64,000 bases of DNA from Paraglaciecola sp. L3A3 (GTDB lineage: Bacteria > Pseudomonadota > Gammaproteobacteria > Enterobacterales > Alteromonadaceae): NCBI RefSeq assembly GCF_009796765.1, contig NZ_CP047023.1, forward strand, positions 4,075,501 to 4,139,500. The letters run 5' to 3'. Under the pieces are notes generated by a model. It did not search any database. It was not told the origin of the DNA and saw only the letters and a list, made by a program, of their open reading frames with translations. Below, in pieces: positions 1 through 8,587 of the stretch (position 1 is its first letter; each line of letters starts with the position of its first letter). Both the position numbers and the translations under genes were made by a program.

Positions 1-203
1 TACACTAATGCAGCTTGAAGAGTTTCATCATCCATATGTAATTCATGCAGAATTTCCACCATTTCCTGGCCGATGAGCAGAATTTCTGGTGTATCAGACA
101 CATCTCGTAGTTTTTGTTTACTACTGTCTGATAAATTCAACCCCGCTAACCATTCGGCAAATGGTGGGCGCTGTTCTTCATGTACTTTACGAATAGAAAC
201 CAT
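1..203 (-). CDS. relA: GTP pyrophosphokinase RelA, N-terminal part (cut by window edge)
   Basis: The minus strand from an ATG at 203 encodes 67 residues that run off the left edge. They begin MVSIRKVHEE and include a MVEIL-HELHMDDETLQAAL stretch that matches the start of the RelA inactive-hydrolase domain (E. coli RelA has MVEILSTLSMD at the equivalent place). RelA makes (p)ppGpp on starved ribosomes. Only the N-terminus is visible, so the synthetase and regulatory domains cannot be checked. The call rests on this short match and on gene neighbourhood. Confidence 0.75.
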   Translation of the reverse strand, partial: MVSIRKVHEEQRPPFAEWLAGLNLSDSSKQKLRDVSDTPEILLIGQEMVEILHELHMDDETLQAALV

Positions 204-425
204 CTAAACAATCCTATTTTCGATTAGGTTTTTACATTATACCGTTTCAACGTGATGAGTGGTCAATCAGCGAAATTGTTGATATAACTTTGAGAAATAG
301 ACTTAGCTATCAGATAACGAGCCAAGATTACTATTCAAGGTTTATGGGCTTGTTAGGCACTAAAATAGCAAACCTGAAATTAAATGCGTCAGACTAGCTC
401 TGAAAATCACCAAAAGGGTGCAGAC
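204..425. other. intergenic spacer between acpS and relA
   Basis: About 220 bases lie between the end of acpS and the start of relA, both on the minus strand. I see no ORF and no clear stem-loop with a T-run. It presumably holds the relA promoter, but no convincing -35/-10 pair was found by eye. Confidence 0.4.
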
Positions 426-821
426 TCAAGTATTCTTAACTAACTCGTTAATTTCCAATATCACTGTCGCTACTGCATAATTTTGCTCATCAGAAATTGA
501 AATAAAGCTACAGCTGATATTTCTTTGTTTACACAATTCAGCATAATTTCCACTAAATTGTAATACGGGTTGTCCAGAGCTTAAGTTTTGTACTTCAATA
601 TCTTGAAAGCTGACACCGCTCGCTATTCCGGTACCTAACGCTTTGACTGCTGCTTCTTTAGCGGCAAATCGTTTAGCTAAAAAACGAGCAGGAAATTTAT
701 GCTGGGCATACTGCTGCAATTCAGCTTCAGTCAAGACTCTATTGGCTAAACGTTGAGATTTTTCAAGCTGTTGCTCAAATCTTGCGACCTCAACTATGTC
801 AGTCCCTAGCCCAGCAATCAT
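426..821 (-). CDS. acpS: holo-[acyl-carrier-protein] synthase AcpS
   Basis: 131 residues, the usual AcpS length. The enzyme transfers 4'-phosphopantetheine from CoA to the serine of apo-ACP in the cytoplasm, switching on fatty-acid synthesis. The two family signatures are present: GLGTDIVEV near residue 4 (metal ligand D8) and FAAKEAAVKALG near residue 52 (metal ligand E56). The start ATG overlaps the pdxJ stop in a TAATG arrangement, so translation is probably coupled to pdxJ. The recO-pdxJ-acpS order is the usual gammaproteobacterial one. Confidence 0.96.
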   Translation of the reverse strand: MIAGLGTDIVEVARFEQQLEKSQRLANRVLTEAELQQYAQHKFPARFLAKRFAAKEAAVKALGTGIASGVSFQDIEVQNLSSGQPVLQFSGNYAELCKQRNISCSFISISDEQNYAVATVILEINELVKNT

Positions 822-1552
822 TAAGCTCGAGCTTCTTGCATTAATTTGCGCATATCGGCCACAGCTTGATGCAAACCATCAAACGCCGCGCGGGCAATAA
901 TTGCATGGCCAATATTGAGTTCATACAGCTCAGGAATGGCCGCAATAGGTTTAATATTATGATAATGCAGGCCGTGACCTGCATTAACTTTTAAACCTTG
1001 TTTATGGGCGTATTGAATACCTTCAAGCAAAATGGTCAATTCTTTTTCTTGTTGCTGTTCATTTTTCGCTTCAGCATATTGACCAGTGTGGATCTCAATA
1101 TATGGCGCACCCGCAGCGACTGCGGCGTCAATTTGAGTTTTATCTGCATCAATAAATAATGACACTAGTATACCAGCCGAAGCCAAACGTGCACATGCAG
1201 CAGTCATACGAGGAAGGTTACCGGCTACGTCTAAACCACCTTCGGTTGTTAATTCTTGTCTTTTTTCGGGAACTAAACAGCAAAATTCTGGCTGCGTTTG
1301 TTCAGCTATAGCCAACATTTCTTCGGTCACGGCCATTTCTAAGTTCATTCGAGTTTGAATAGTGCGTCTTAAAATTTGCACATCACGATCGGTGATATGT
1401 CTTCTATCTTCCCGCAGATGTACGGTAATGCCATCTGCTCCTGCACGCTCAGCTATTTCTGCAGCATGAACAGGATCTGGGTATGAAGTCCCGCGAGCAT
1501 TACGTAGGGTAGCAATATGATCAATATTAACACCCAGCAAAATTTCTTTCAT
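821..1552 (-). CDS. pdxJ: pyridoxine 5'-phosphate synthase PdxJ
   Basis: 243 residues, as in E. coli PdxJ. It condenses 3-amino-2-oxopropyl phosphate with 1-deoxyxylulose 5-phosphate to pyridoxine 5'-phosphate, the ring-closing step of DXP-dependent vitamin B6 synthesis. The N-terminus reads [15 protein letters not shown] and is followed by [16 protein letters not shown], both hallmark PdxJ motifs of the phosphate-binding barrel; a conserved VNAGHGL is near residue 190. It lies 17 bases downstream of recO and shares its stop with the acpS start, so recO-pdxJ-acpS is likely one transcript. Confidence 0.97.
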   Translation of the reverse strand: MKEILLGVNIDHIATLRNARGTSYPDPVHAAEIAERAGADGITVHLREDRRHITDRDVQILRRTIQTRMNLEMAVTEEMLAIAEQTQPEFCCLVPEKRQELTTEGGLDVAGNLPRMTAACARLASAGILVSLFIDADKTQIDAAVAAGAPYIEIHTGQYAEAKNEQQQEKELTILLEGIQYAHKQGLKVNAGHGLHYHNIKPIAAIPELYELNIGHAIIARAAFDGLHQAVADMRKLMQEARA

Positions 1553-1569
1553 ATTTACTATCCTTCTTA

Positions 1570-2295
1570 TTAAACCGTATTTTTTTGTTTAATTTTCCAC
1601 GTTTGTTGAAATAACTCTCTACTTTTTAAGGGCTTAGGGCCCAACAACTGACTCAAAGCGAGCCTATTTATACTTTTGGCGCAATGTAAACTAGCAGGGT
1701 TCCAAATTAATTGGCTCATCTGTAACAAAGCATCTCCAGAGAATCGATTGTTGCCTTTAAATTCAGCCCCAACTCGTTTCACTCCTTGTTCTAAAACCAA
1801 ACAATATTCACCATCAGGTTCTACCGCTTGCTCATTTTCATAGTCATAATTTAAATCAAAACCGTAACCTAATTCATTTAATAAACTGATTTCAAACTCT
1901 CGTAAACAAGGCTCAATTTTGCAACCTGTGTTTAATAACGCAAGGGTTTCTTGATACAAACAATATAATTCAGGATGAGGAACTTCTTTAGGCAACAAAC
2001 GATTGAGAATTTCGTTGATATACATAGCCGAAAATAAATGATGGCCAGCTAAACGAAACATACTTGCACTCGATTCAAGTTGATTCAAGTTACGCAATTC
2101 GTGTTTTCCAGAAATACTGATTAACAAAGGCTGGAACGATTGCAATAAACTTTTTTTATCGCCCTTATTACCACGAACACCTTTCACCACGGCACTTATT
2201 TTTCCAAGTTCCGCAGTAAAAAAGTCAGTTAAATAACTGGTTTCTCGATACTCACGTCTATGTAACAAAAAACCATTTAACTGCTGTGGAACCAA
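1570..2295 (-). CDS. recO: DNA repair protein RecO
   Basis: 241 residues, close to E. coli RecO (242). RecO works with RecF and RecR to load RecA on SSB-coated single-stranded DNA. The N-terminal OB-fold segment is recognisable ([13 protein letters not shown], then [13 protein letters not shown]). No ATG lies at the expected N-terminus; the start chosen is TTG at 2295, preceded by an AGG about 8 bases upstream. The four-cysteine zinc motif of some bacterial RecOs is absent, as in enterobacterial forms. It is the first gene of the recO-pdxJ-acpS run. Confidence 0.93.
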   Translation of the reverse strand: MVPQQLNGFLLHRREYRETSYLTDFFTAELGKISAVVKGVRGNKGDKKSLLQSFQPLLISISGKHELRNLNQLESSASMFRLAGHHLFSAMYINEILNRLLPKEVPHPELYCLYQETLALLNTGCKIEPCLREFEISLLNELGYGFDLNYDYENEQAVEPDGEYCLVLEQGVKRVGAEFKGNNRFSGDALLQMSQLIWNPASLHCAKSINRLALSQLLGPKPLKSRELFQQTWKIKQKNTV

Positions 2296-2328
2296 AGGAT
2301 TTACCTGAAAAATAGATTGAGTTGTGAG

Positions 2329-2610
2329 CTAGCTAACTTTTATGCGTACCACTTTCATTGCTTCAAACTCCATGCCCGCAATTTCTTCGGTCATAGGGTA
2401 ATAAGTCAAATTCACCCGCGCACCCGTTAGATTTTTGTAGACTTTTCGACGGCGGAATTTGAAAGGTACATCAGTGCCTTCTACCAATAAGGTATTCATA
2501 AACCAATCGTCATCTTTGCGTTGAACATGTGATACCACAGTCATCTCTTCAGAGTGAGTGAGGTTATCGTGTTTATCGAGCAATTTTTCTACATCAGATT
2601 TTTTTGCCAT
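2329..2610 (-). CDS. conserved small protein of unknown function
   Basis: 93 residues if started at the ATG at 2610 (MAKKSDVEKLLDKHDN); the frame stays open upstream to 2649 but that part looks non-coding. No signal peptide or membrane segment. The protein is charged, with an RKDDDW segment and a basic FKFRRRKVYK patch in the middle, and looks like a small beta-rich cytoplasmic protein. I do not recognise the family. It sits between recJ and recO on the same strand and may be cotranscribed with them. Confidence 0.7.
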   Translation of the reverse strand: MAKKSDVEKLLDKHDNLTHSEEMTVVSHVQRKDDDWFMNTLLVEGTDVPFKFRRRKVYKNLTGARVNLTYYPMTEEIAGMEFEAMKVVRIKVS

Positions 2611-2691
2611 GGCCACTTTAGAGTTAGCTGAAAAAAACAAGTTTAGCACTTTTCGCTAACTTCATAAATATATAAACTGCGAGTGTAAAAA

Positions 2692-4419
2692 TTAAACTGG
2701 GATCAAACCTTCAACCATAAGCTGTAAGTTGGTTCTGCCGCGAAATTCGTTGATATCTAACTTATAAGCCAAATTCACAGTAGAACATCTTGGATTAGGC
2801 CAAATATCGGGGTCAATATTAAAAGCAATAGCATCAAACAATAATCCACTTGGGTGTTTAACCATCATTTTTAGATGTTTAACGCCCACTATTTTTTGTT
2901 CCATTAGCTGAAAATCACCATCGAACAGTGGCTCAGGAAAACCTTGGCCCCATGGTCCTGCACTTTTTAAGGTTTGCGCAAAAGCCAAAGTAAAATCGGC
3001 CGCCTGCAATTCTCCGTCAGAAATCAACTCGCCAGCTAGAGGTTTATCTCGCAAACTTTCTTCCGCAATTTGATTAAAAACTCGTTGAAATGCCTCTAAG
3101 TTTTTCAGCGGCAAACTTAAACCAGCCGCCATAGCATGACCACCAAATTTACCTATTACATCAGGATAACGGCTATTCAACTCTTCTAATAAATCACGAA
3201 TATGTAAACCAGGAATAGAACGAGCCGAACCTTTTAAGGTTTCATCATCTTGATGAGCAAACGCAATAGTCGGTCTGTGATATTTATCTTTGATACGCCC
3301 AGCCAAAATACCAATCACCCCTTGGTGATAATCAGCTTGGTATAACACCAAGCCATAAGGTAAATTAGCGGATTCAATGTTTAACGAATCAAGAGCCTTT
3401 ACAGCTTCTTGTTGCATCGAACTTTCAATTTCTCGTCTTTCTCGATTGAGACTATCGAGCTGCACCGCTATCTGTCTGGCTCTGCCTGAGTCATCAGTCA
3501 ATAAGCATTCTATCCCCAAAGACATATCATCTAAACGCCCAGCAGCATTAAGTCTTGGCCCCACGACAAAACCTAAATCAGAGGCCACCAGACGACTTTT
3601 GTCTTTGCCCGCGACTTCTAAAATAGCTTGGATCCCAGGTCGACATTTATCACTACGGATACGCTGTAATCCTTGATGCACTAAGATACGATTATTTTCA
3701 TCAAGGGGCACCACATCGGCCACTGTGCCTAAAGAGACTAAATCTAAAAGATCAGCTAAGTTAGGCATCGGAATTTGTTTGTTTACAAACCAAGCATTGG
3801 CTTTTAATTTGGCTCTTAAAGCCAGCATTAAATAGAATGCCACTCCAACACCGGCTAAATTTTTCGATAAAAAATCACAACCCGGTTGATTAGGATTCAC
3901 AATAGCATCAGCGTTAGGCAAAGTTTCAGCGGCTAAATGATGATCGGTAATAATTACTGTCATTCCCAAAGCCTTAGCTTTTTCAACACCAGCAAAACAA
4001 CTAATTCCATTGTCGACAGTCACTAAAACTTCAGACTGTTGTGACGCGGCCACTTCGACAATTTCAGGGCTTAAACCATAACCAAAATCGAATCGGTTAG
4101 GCACCAAAAAATCACAATTATTGGCCCCCATACCACGTAACGCCAAAATACTCAGTGCTGTGCTGGTAGCGCCATCAGCATCAAAGTCGCCCACTATCAT
4201 TATTTTTTTGTTTTCAGCTATGGCTTGACATAATAATTCAACAGCTTGGTCGATGCCGCTCAACAATTGATAATGCAATAATGCTTGGGCACTACGACTC
4301 AATTGTTCGGCGTTTTCTACGCCTCTGTCGGCATATATTTGTCTTAATCTTGGGTGAATTGAATGAGGTAGATGGTCGGCATTTTTGTGGATTCTGCGGC
4401 TAATTTGCACAGCTGGCAT
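2692..4419 (-). CDS. recJ: single-stranded-DNA-specific exonuclease RecJ
   Basis: 575 residues from the ATG at 4419, against 577 in E. coli. RecJ is a 5'-3' single-strand exonuclease used in recombination, mismatch and base-excision repair. The DHH phosphoesterase motifs are visible: GDFDADGATS near residue 78, VTVDNGIS near 133, ITDHH near 157, and the DHHA1 motif FGGHAMAAGL in the C-terminal half. A longer frame to 4473 is open, but it would run through the stem-loop at 4448-4469, so the shorter start is preferred. It follows dsbC, the same pairing as in E. coli. Confidence 0.97.
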   Translation of the reverse strand: MPAVQISRRIHKNADHLPHSIHPRLRQIYADRGVENAEQLSRSAQALLHYQLLSGIDQAVELLCQAIAENKKIMIVGDFDADGATSTALSILALRGMGANNCDFLVPNRFDFGYGLSPEIVEVAASQQSEVLVTVDNGISCFAGVEKAKALGMTVIITDHHLAAETLPNADAIVNPNQPGCDFLSKNLAGVGVAFYLMLALRAKLKANAWFVNKQIPMPNLADLLDLVSLGTVADVVPLDENNRILVHQGLQRIRSDKCRPGIQAILEVAGKDKSRLVASDLGFVVGPRLNAAGRLDDMSLGIECLLTDDSGRARQIAVQLDSLNRERREIESSMQQEAVKALDSLNIESANLPYGLVLYQADYHQGVIGILAGRIKDKYHRPTIAFAHQDDETLKGSARSIPGLHIRDLLEELNSRYPDVIGKFGGHAMAAGLSLPLKNLEAFQRVFNQIAEESLRDKPLAGELISDGELQAADFTLAFAQTLKSAGPWGQGFPEPLFDGDFQLMEQKIVGVKHLKMMVKHPSGLLFDAIAFNIDPDIWPNPRCSTVNLAYKLDINEFRGRTNLQLMVEGLIPV

Positions 4420-4447
4420 AAAATCATTCCGTATGCATAGAGTGAAG

Positions 4448-4469
4448 CCGCTTGGACAAACCCAAGCGG
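4448..4469 (-). promoter_or_regulatory. stem-loop between dsbC and recJ
   Basis: CCGCTTGG and CCAAGCGG form a perfect 8-bp stem around a 6-base loop, about 10 bases after the dsbC stop and 29 bases before the recJ start. There is no T-run on the minus strand, so it is more likely an intercistronic RNA stem-loop (processing, stability or partial attenuation) than a full terminator. Confidence 0.55.
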
Positions 4470-4479
4470 ACAATAAAAA

Positions 4480-5268
4480 TTACATGATGGCTTTTAACGC
4501 TTCTTCTAATTGCTCTGGTGGTTGGTAACCAGGTATAACAGAACCATCAGGCATCACTATATTTGGCGTGCCATTGACGCCCATACTTTGACCAAATGCA
4601 TATTGCTCAGCCACTTTTGAATCACAATTTTTAGCTGCCACTTGTGAACCTGCTTTAGCGTCATCCATTGCTTTTTGTGGGTTGGCTGCACACCAAACTG
4701 AAACCATGTCGTGATAAGACTGCCCACCTAGACCCGCTCGAGGAAAGGCTAAATAACGCACAGTAATACCTAAATCATTATATTCTGCCATTTGATTATG
4801 TAATTTACGACAATATCCACAGGTAATATCGGTAAATACATTCACCACATACTTTTCTTTATCTGCTTTATATTCGATCACATTATCTTTAAAGGTTTCT
4901 AATCCAGACAAACGAGCGCCAGATAATGCAGCTTCTGTTTCATTACGCATCCCTTCATCAAGATTAAAAATACGTCCTTGCATGAAGTAACTACCATCTT
5001 GGCTCACGTAAAATAAACCCTTCTCAGTCATGACTTGTAATAAACCTTGCACTGGTGATTCTGCAACAGAGCTAACATTTAACTGTAACGAACGTCTAAT
5101 TTTATCCCCTACTTGAGTATAATCTAGCGCTTGATTATTATTTGCCTTAGCCGTTACTGGAGCACTTGTGCTAGCAACCGCAGCAATAGCTCGGTCAAGT
5201 GAAATAACAAAAGTAGCGAGGATCAACATACCGACAACACCTATCGATAAGACTTTTACACTGTTCAT
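4480..5268 (-). CDS. dsbC: thiol:disulfide isomerase DsbC
   Basis: 262 residues with an N-terminal hydrophobic signal segment (residues 4-30), a dimerisation domain, and a thioredoxin fold with the active-site CGYC at 150-153 and a cis-proline GTPNIVMP loop near the end. DsbC reshuffles wrong disulfides in periplasmic proteins and is kept reduced by DsbD. Two further cysteines (in VSVWCAANP and AAKNCDS) match the structural disulfide of the family. The next gene downstream is recJ, the conserved order. It is divergent from apbE. Confidence 0.95.
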   Translation of the reverse strand: MNSVKVLSIGVVGMLILATFVISLDRAIAAVASTSAPVTAKANNNQALDYTQVGDKIRRSLQLNVSSVAESPVQGLLQVMTEKGLFYVSQDGSYFMQGRIFNLDEGMRNETEAALSGARLSGLETFKDNVIEYKADKEKYVVNVFTDITCGYCRKLHNQMAEYNDLGITVRYLAFPRAGLGGQSYHDMVSVWCAANPQKAMDDAKAGSQVAAKNCDSKVAEQYAFGQSMGVNGTPNIVMPDGSVIPGYQPPEQLEEALKAIM

Positions 5269-5387
5269 AATTTTCCTAAATATAAGTCTAATAAGAATAA
5301 GACCTTAAACAGGCCAAATAATTTCATGTTCTAACAATAATTAGACATCAGTTTAACGGAATAGCGAGAGTAAACCAAAGGTTTAAA

Positions 5388-5413
5388 GTTACAGAAAGTA
5401 ACAGAAGGTTACA
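5388..5413. promoter_or_regulatory. three GTWACA repeats spaced exactly 10 bp
   Basis: GTTACA at 5388, GTAACA at 5398 and GTTACA at 5408 lie one helical turn apart in the divergent dsbC/apbE spacer (5269-5533). Direct repeats at 10-bp steps are typical of OmpR-family response-regulator sites. The regulator is unknown and no promoter boxes were assigned. Confidence 0.4.
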
Positions 5414-5533
5414 ACGATCCTAAGGCTGTTATTTGTTTGCCAATTTTTCATCCCTATCTTACATTTCAAAACCAATCGAAAATTTTGATAACTAAGGTTA
5501 AGCTATCACCTAACAATCACCTTAGGCCCATGT

Positions 5534-6496
5534 ATGAAACTGTTTATTATATTTTTTGCCTGTTGTTTTATCACTGCATCAGCGCAAGCCGAATGGCACA
5601 CAGAAAATGCGACTATTATGGGCACCAATATTCATGTAGAAGTATGGGCAGAACAACCTGAATTAGGTACTCATGCTATTCAAACAGTGTTTACAGAAAT
5701 GCAGCGCATAAATCAATTAATGAGCCCCTATATCGATAGCAGCGAGTTATCAAAAATTAATCGATTAGCCGCACATCAGCCGGTAAAAATATCACAAGAA
5801 ATGTTCGATTTATTACAACTTTCAGTGGGCCTGTCAGCTGAAACCCAAGGGGCATTTGATATTACCTTCGCCAGTGTAGGATTTTTGTATCACTATCAAA
5901 AAAAGCATAAACCCACTCAACAAGATATAGATAAAGCCTTATCAGCAATCAGTTATAAACATATCCAGTTAGATCCAGCAAATACTAGTGTTTACTTCAA
6001 TCATACTGATGTAAAAATCGATCTAGGGGGGATTGCCAAAGGTCATGTGGTGGACACCAGCATCGAGTTATTAAAAAATCTAGGGATTCAACATGCGTTA
6101 GTCACAGCAGGTGGCGATACCAAATTATTAGGGGATAGGCTTGGCCGACCATGGCATGTAGGTATTCGAGATCCACGCAACAAAGAGCGCCAAGCAGTAA
6201 CGCTTCCTTTAATCAATACCGCCATTTCCACCAGCGGCGATTACGAACGTTACTTCGAACAAGATGGTGTGCGATATCATCATATCCTCTCACCTAAAAC
6301 AGGTAAGTCAGCATACCAAGTACAAAGTGTATCGATTATAGGTAAACGCAGCACCTTGAATGACGGCCTATCCACCGCGGTGTTTGTGCTAGGAGTGAAA
6401 GACGGTATAGACCTCATCAATCGCACCCCAGGATATGACGCCATCATTATGGATAACCAACGAAAAATGCATTATTCAAAAGATTTGGTGCTTTGA
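5534..6496 (+). CDS. apbE: FAD:protein FMN transferase ApbE
   Basis: 320 residues with a cleavable signal peptide ending near SAQAEW. ApbE attaches FMN covalently to threonine in exported flavoproteins such as NqrB, NqrC and RnfG. Family motifs: MGTN near the mature N-terminus, KIDLGGIAKGHVVD (about residues 160-173), the AGGD motif followed by WHVGIRDPR, STSGDYERYF, and HHILSPKTGK. No acceptor flavoprotein gene lies beside it. As an inference from gene contexts I recall in other bacteria, it may serve the TlpA/DUF4266/DUF3570 genes 12 kb downstream. Confidence 0.93.
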   Translation: MKLFIIFFACCFITASAQAEWHTENATIMGTNIHVEVWAEQPELGTHAIQTVFTEMQRINQLMSPYIDSSELSKINRLAAHQPVKISQEMFDLLQLSVGLSAETQGAFDITFASVGFLYHYQKKHKPTQQDIDKALSAISYKHIQLDPANTSVYFNHTDVKIDLGGIAKGHVVDTSIELLKNLGIQHALVTAGGDTKLLGDRLGRPWHVGIRDPRNKERQAVTLPLINTAISTSGDYERYFEQDGVRYHHILSPKTGKSAYQVQSVSIIGKRSTLNDGLSTAVFVLGVKDGIDLINRTPGYDAIIMDNQRKMHYSKDLVL

Positions 6497-6791
6497 AAAG
6501 GCAGAATGAAGCTGAATAGATCAGTAAAATCAAAAGCCAAAGATAAAAGAATATAACCCACAGAGGGCACAGAGGCTTTGCTGCACAGAGGAAAACATGA
6601 AAATCAGATAAAGTCAGCGTGGAGCTGAACGAAGCAGCATAAGGCAGAAAAAACAAAACACAATCGACACTGTGCAATTGCAGACATTCAGTTTTTAGTA
6701 CACAGACGTCACCTTATCGATTCCGTGATGGTTGGATTGCGCTGCACTATCCGAAGTGAAACGCCCTGGGCTCTGGCATCCGGCTACCCGA
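6497..6791. other. non-coding remnant with CACAGAGG repeats
   Basis: No credible gene. It holds three GCACAGAGG/CACAGAGGG-type direct repeats around 6558-6593 and a G+C-richer stretch at about 6730-6790 that differs from its surroundings. Both look like degenerate dispersed repeats rather than a gene. Confidence 0.4.
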
Positions 6792-7790
6792 TTATGTAAA
6801 AAAACGTCTCATAAACTTAATTTTGCTGAATAATATAGCTATAATTAAAGAAATTAATAAAACAATAAAAGGGTACGTAACCTCCCAAAGTAGATGATCT
6901 ATTTGAGCATCGATACTTGATAACATAGAAATTAAAGAAAAATGAACAGCATAAACTCCAAGAGTGTAAACACCAAACCCACTTAATTTTGAAGATAGTT
7001 TTGGTGAATTAGATAACGCTAAAAGCGAAAAACCAAGCGCAAATATATAAGTACTAAAAACATAATCTGTATTAGTAAAAAAAACGTTGTATTTTTTATA
7101 TAAAAAATATGATTCCGATATCTGTAAAGAAGCACCAATTAAAAGTAACACTCCTCCAAGTTTAAAAAAATTATCTTTATTTTTAAACTTTGAAATAACT
7201 AAGCCCGTTACAAAAAATATTGTACTAAAAAAAGGGCCATTCCTTGTATTAAAGTTAATATCAATCCCTATTGGTGTTTTAGACCAACTACCGGCAATAA
7301 CACCAAAAATAAATAATAAAAATGAAAATACAGAGAGTAAATAAAAAGAGTGTTTGTGATTTAATCTAATAAATATATTACTTATAGCAATAGAAAGGAT
7401 TAATGAAACCAGAAACCATAAATGAATCTGAGTTCCTTCTAGAATTGTATTATATGGATTAGTTTGAAATCTAGATATTAAATTTTCAAACAGAATAGAC
7501 CCATTCCAAGGAATTAAATAAAAAAAACACCAAAAAATGAATAATATCAATAACCTTTTGATTACAAAAACTGATGCTGTATCCAAATTAGTTTTAAGGT
7601 ATTTAATATGGAAAAAATACCCCGAAATAATAAAAAAGAATGGGACCGCAAATTTAGATAATTGGTTAGAAATAATTTTCAAGTAATAGAAAGTATCATG
7701 TGAAGAAGAATCAAAAGGTGTTGTATGTATAATTATCACACTTAAAATAGCAATTAAGCGCATTAAATCTATGCTTTGAATTCGTTGCAT
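6792..7790 (-). CDS. acyltransferase 3 family membrane protein
   Basis: 332 residues, almost entirely hydrophobic with about ten membrane segments. The start has the family pattern of a first helix carrying a conserved histidine (SVIIIHTTPF near residue 17) and a SKFAVPFFFIISGYFF segment. Acyltransferase-3 proteins O-acylate cell-surface or periplasmic glycans; the substrate here is unknown. A ribosome site (AAAGGA) precedes the ATG. The gene is visibly more A+T-rich than its neighbours and stands alone between non-coding remnants, suggesting horizontal acquisition. Confidence 0.87.
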   Translation of the reverse strand: MQRIQSIDLMRLIAILSVIIIHTTPFDSSSHDTFYYLKIISNQLSKFAVPFFFIISGYFFHIKYLKTNLDTASVFVIKRLLILFIFWCFFYLIPWNGSILFENLISRFQTNPYNTILEGTQIHLWFLVSLILSIAISNIFIRLNHKHSFYLLSVFSFLLFIFGVIAGSWSKTPIGIDINFNTRNGPFFSTIFFVTGLVISKFKNKDNFFKLGGVLLLIGASLQISESYFLYKKYNVFFTNTDYVFSTYIFALGFSLLALSNSPKLSSKLSGFGVYTLGVYAVHFSLISMLSSIDAQIDHLLWEVTYPFIVLLISLIIAILFSKIKFMRRFFT

Positions 7791-7816
7791 AACTTTCCTT
7801 TGTACAGTTTATCAGC

Positions 7817-7850
7817 CTGCTTATCCCGTGCTTAAACACGGGATAAGCAG
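7817..7850. promoter_or_regulatory. perfect 14-bp inverted repeat upstream of the acyltransferase
   Basis: CTGCTTATCCCGTG and CACGGGATAAGCAG form a perfect 14-bp stem with a CTTAAA loop, 27 bases upstream of the acyltransferase start. It could be a 5'-leader stem-loop, an operator, or the terminator of a lost gene. No T-run follows closely on either strand. Confidence 0.5.
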
Positions 7851-8123
7851 CGTATTAATTTTCTCTATTTTTAACATACTTTCTAAGTATCTGTATAATT
7901 TAATTTTTTGACCGTTCAAAAATTAATTCATGACGAAATATGGGTAAACACCTTGATCTTGCGAATATGCGGAACTAAAAATCAAAAGAATGGATTTCAG
8001 CTCAAAAGCCCACCGGAAGGACGACAGTTATGCTGTTTTTGCAACGATAGCAACAACTTTAAGTGTTTATTTTTTTATTTCACTTCAATCTATCTGCTAG
8101 TTTCTATCTACTGCTTTTCTCTG

Positions 8124-8570
8124 TGTGCGAAGCACATGCTTTTGACTTTGTCGGCGTAGCCGATGCTTTTAATTTCCCCGCGACTCCAAGTTCACCGAGC
8201 AACGCAGACTAATAGAGGAAAATGACATGGGTGAAAGCTGATTATTTAGGAGCGAAGCTCCGCCAGCTTGAACAGCTCAACATGGATGTTGAGGTTGGGT
8301 GCCGATCATCAGGGAAGTGTATATGACTGCTTTGAATTTAGTTCTAACTTCTTTGCGACCTCTATTAGGCAAGTAGCGCAGGTAATAGAACTTGGTCGAA
8401 GCGCGGCGTTTTCTGGTTACTCTTTTTTGCTGTTGAAAAAGAGTAACTGGTGCGGCAGGGATGCCGCATCAAAAGCGTCATGGATGACGGTAAGCGAAGC
8501 GAATGCTTTGGTGGCGAAGCCATGCCCCGTGCGCGCAGCGCATAAATGACGAAGTCATGCCTTACGGGGC
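8124..8570 (+). repeat. cluster of short GNA-triloop mini-hairpins (non-coding, 7791-8587)
   Basis: This roughly 800-base spacer has no credible gene. It contains many tiny palindromes with a three-base GNA loop: 8124-8136 (TGTGC-GAA-GCACA), 8151-8163 (loop GTA), 8249-8261 (GAA), 8512-8522 (GAA), 8530-8542 (GCA) and 8546-8558 (GAA). Others are TGCGGCA/TGCCGCA at 8451-8468, CGTCA/TGACG at 8476-8489, and a 12-bp stem GTTACTCTTTTT/AAAAAGAGTAAC at 8416-8447. GCCCCGT (8524-8530) and ACGGGGC (8564-8570) enclose the last two mini-hairpins, forming a branched structure. Similar hairpins occur near 60.6 kb. Confidence 0.65.
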
Positions 8571-8587
8571 GGGCTTAGTACTAAACC

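Noticed and set aside
2611..2649. N-terminal extension of the small protein before recO
   Set aside because: The ATG at 2610 gives a better start; the extension has no ribosome site and unlikely composition.
7908..8159. 83-codon plus-strand frame
   Set aside because: Composition and sequence look like non-coding DNA; it ends in the mini-hairpin cluster.
8268..8549. 93-codon plus-strand frame in the mini-hairpin region
   Set aside because: No family likeness or ribosome site, and the sequence is dominated by short palindromes.
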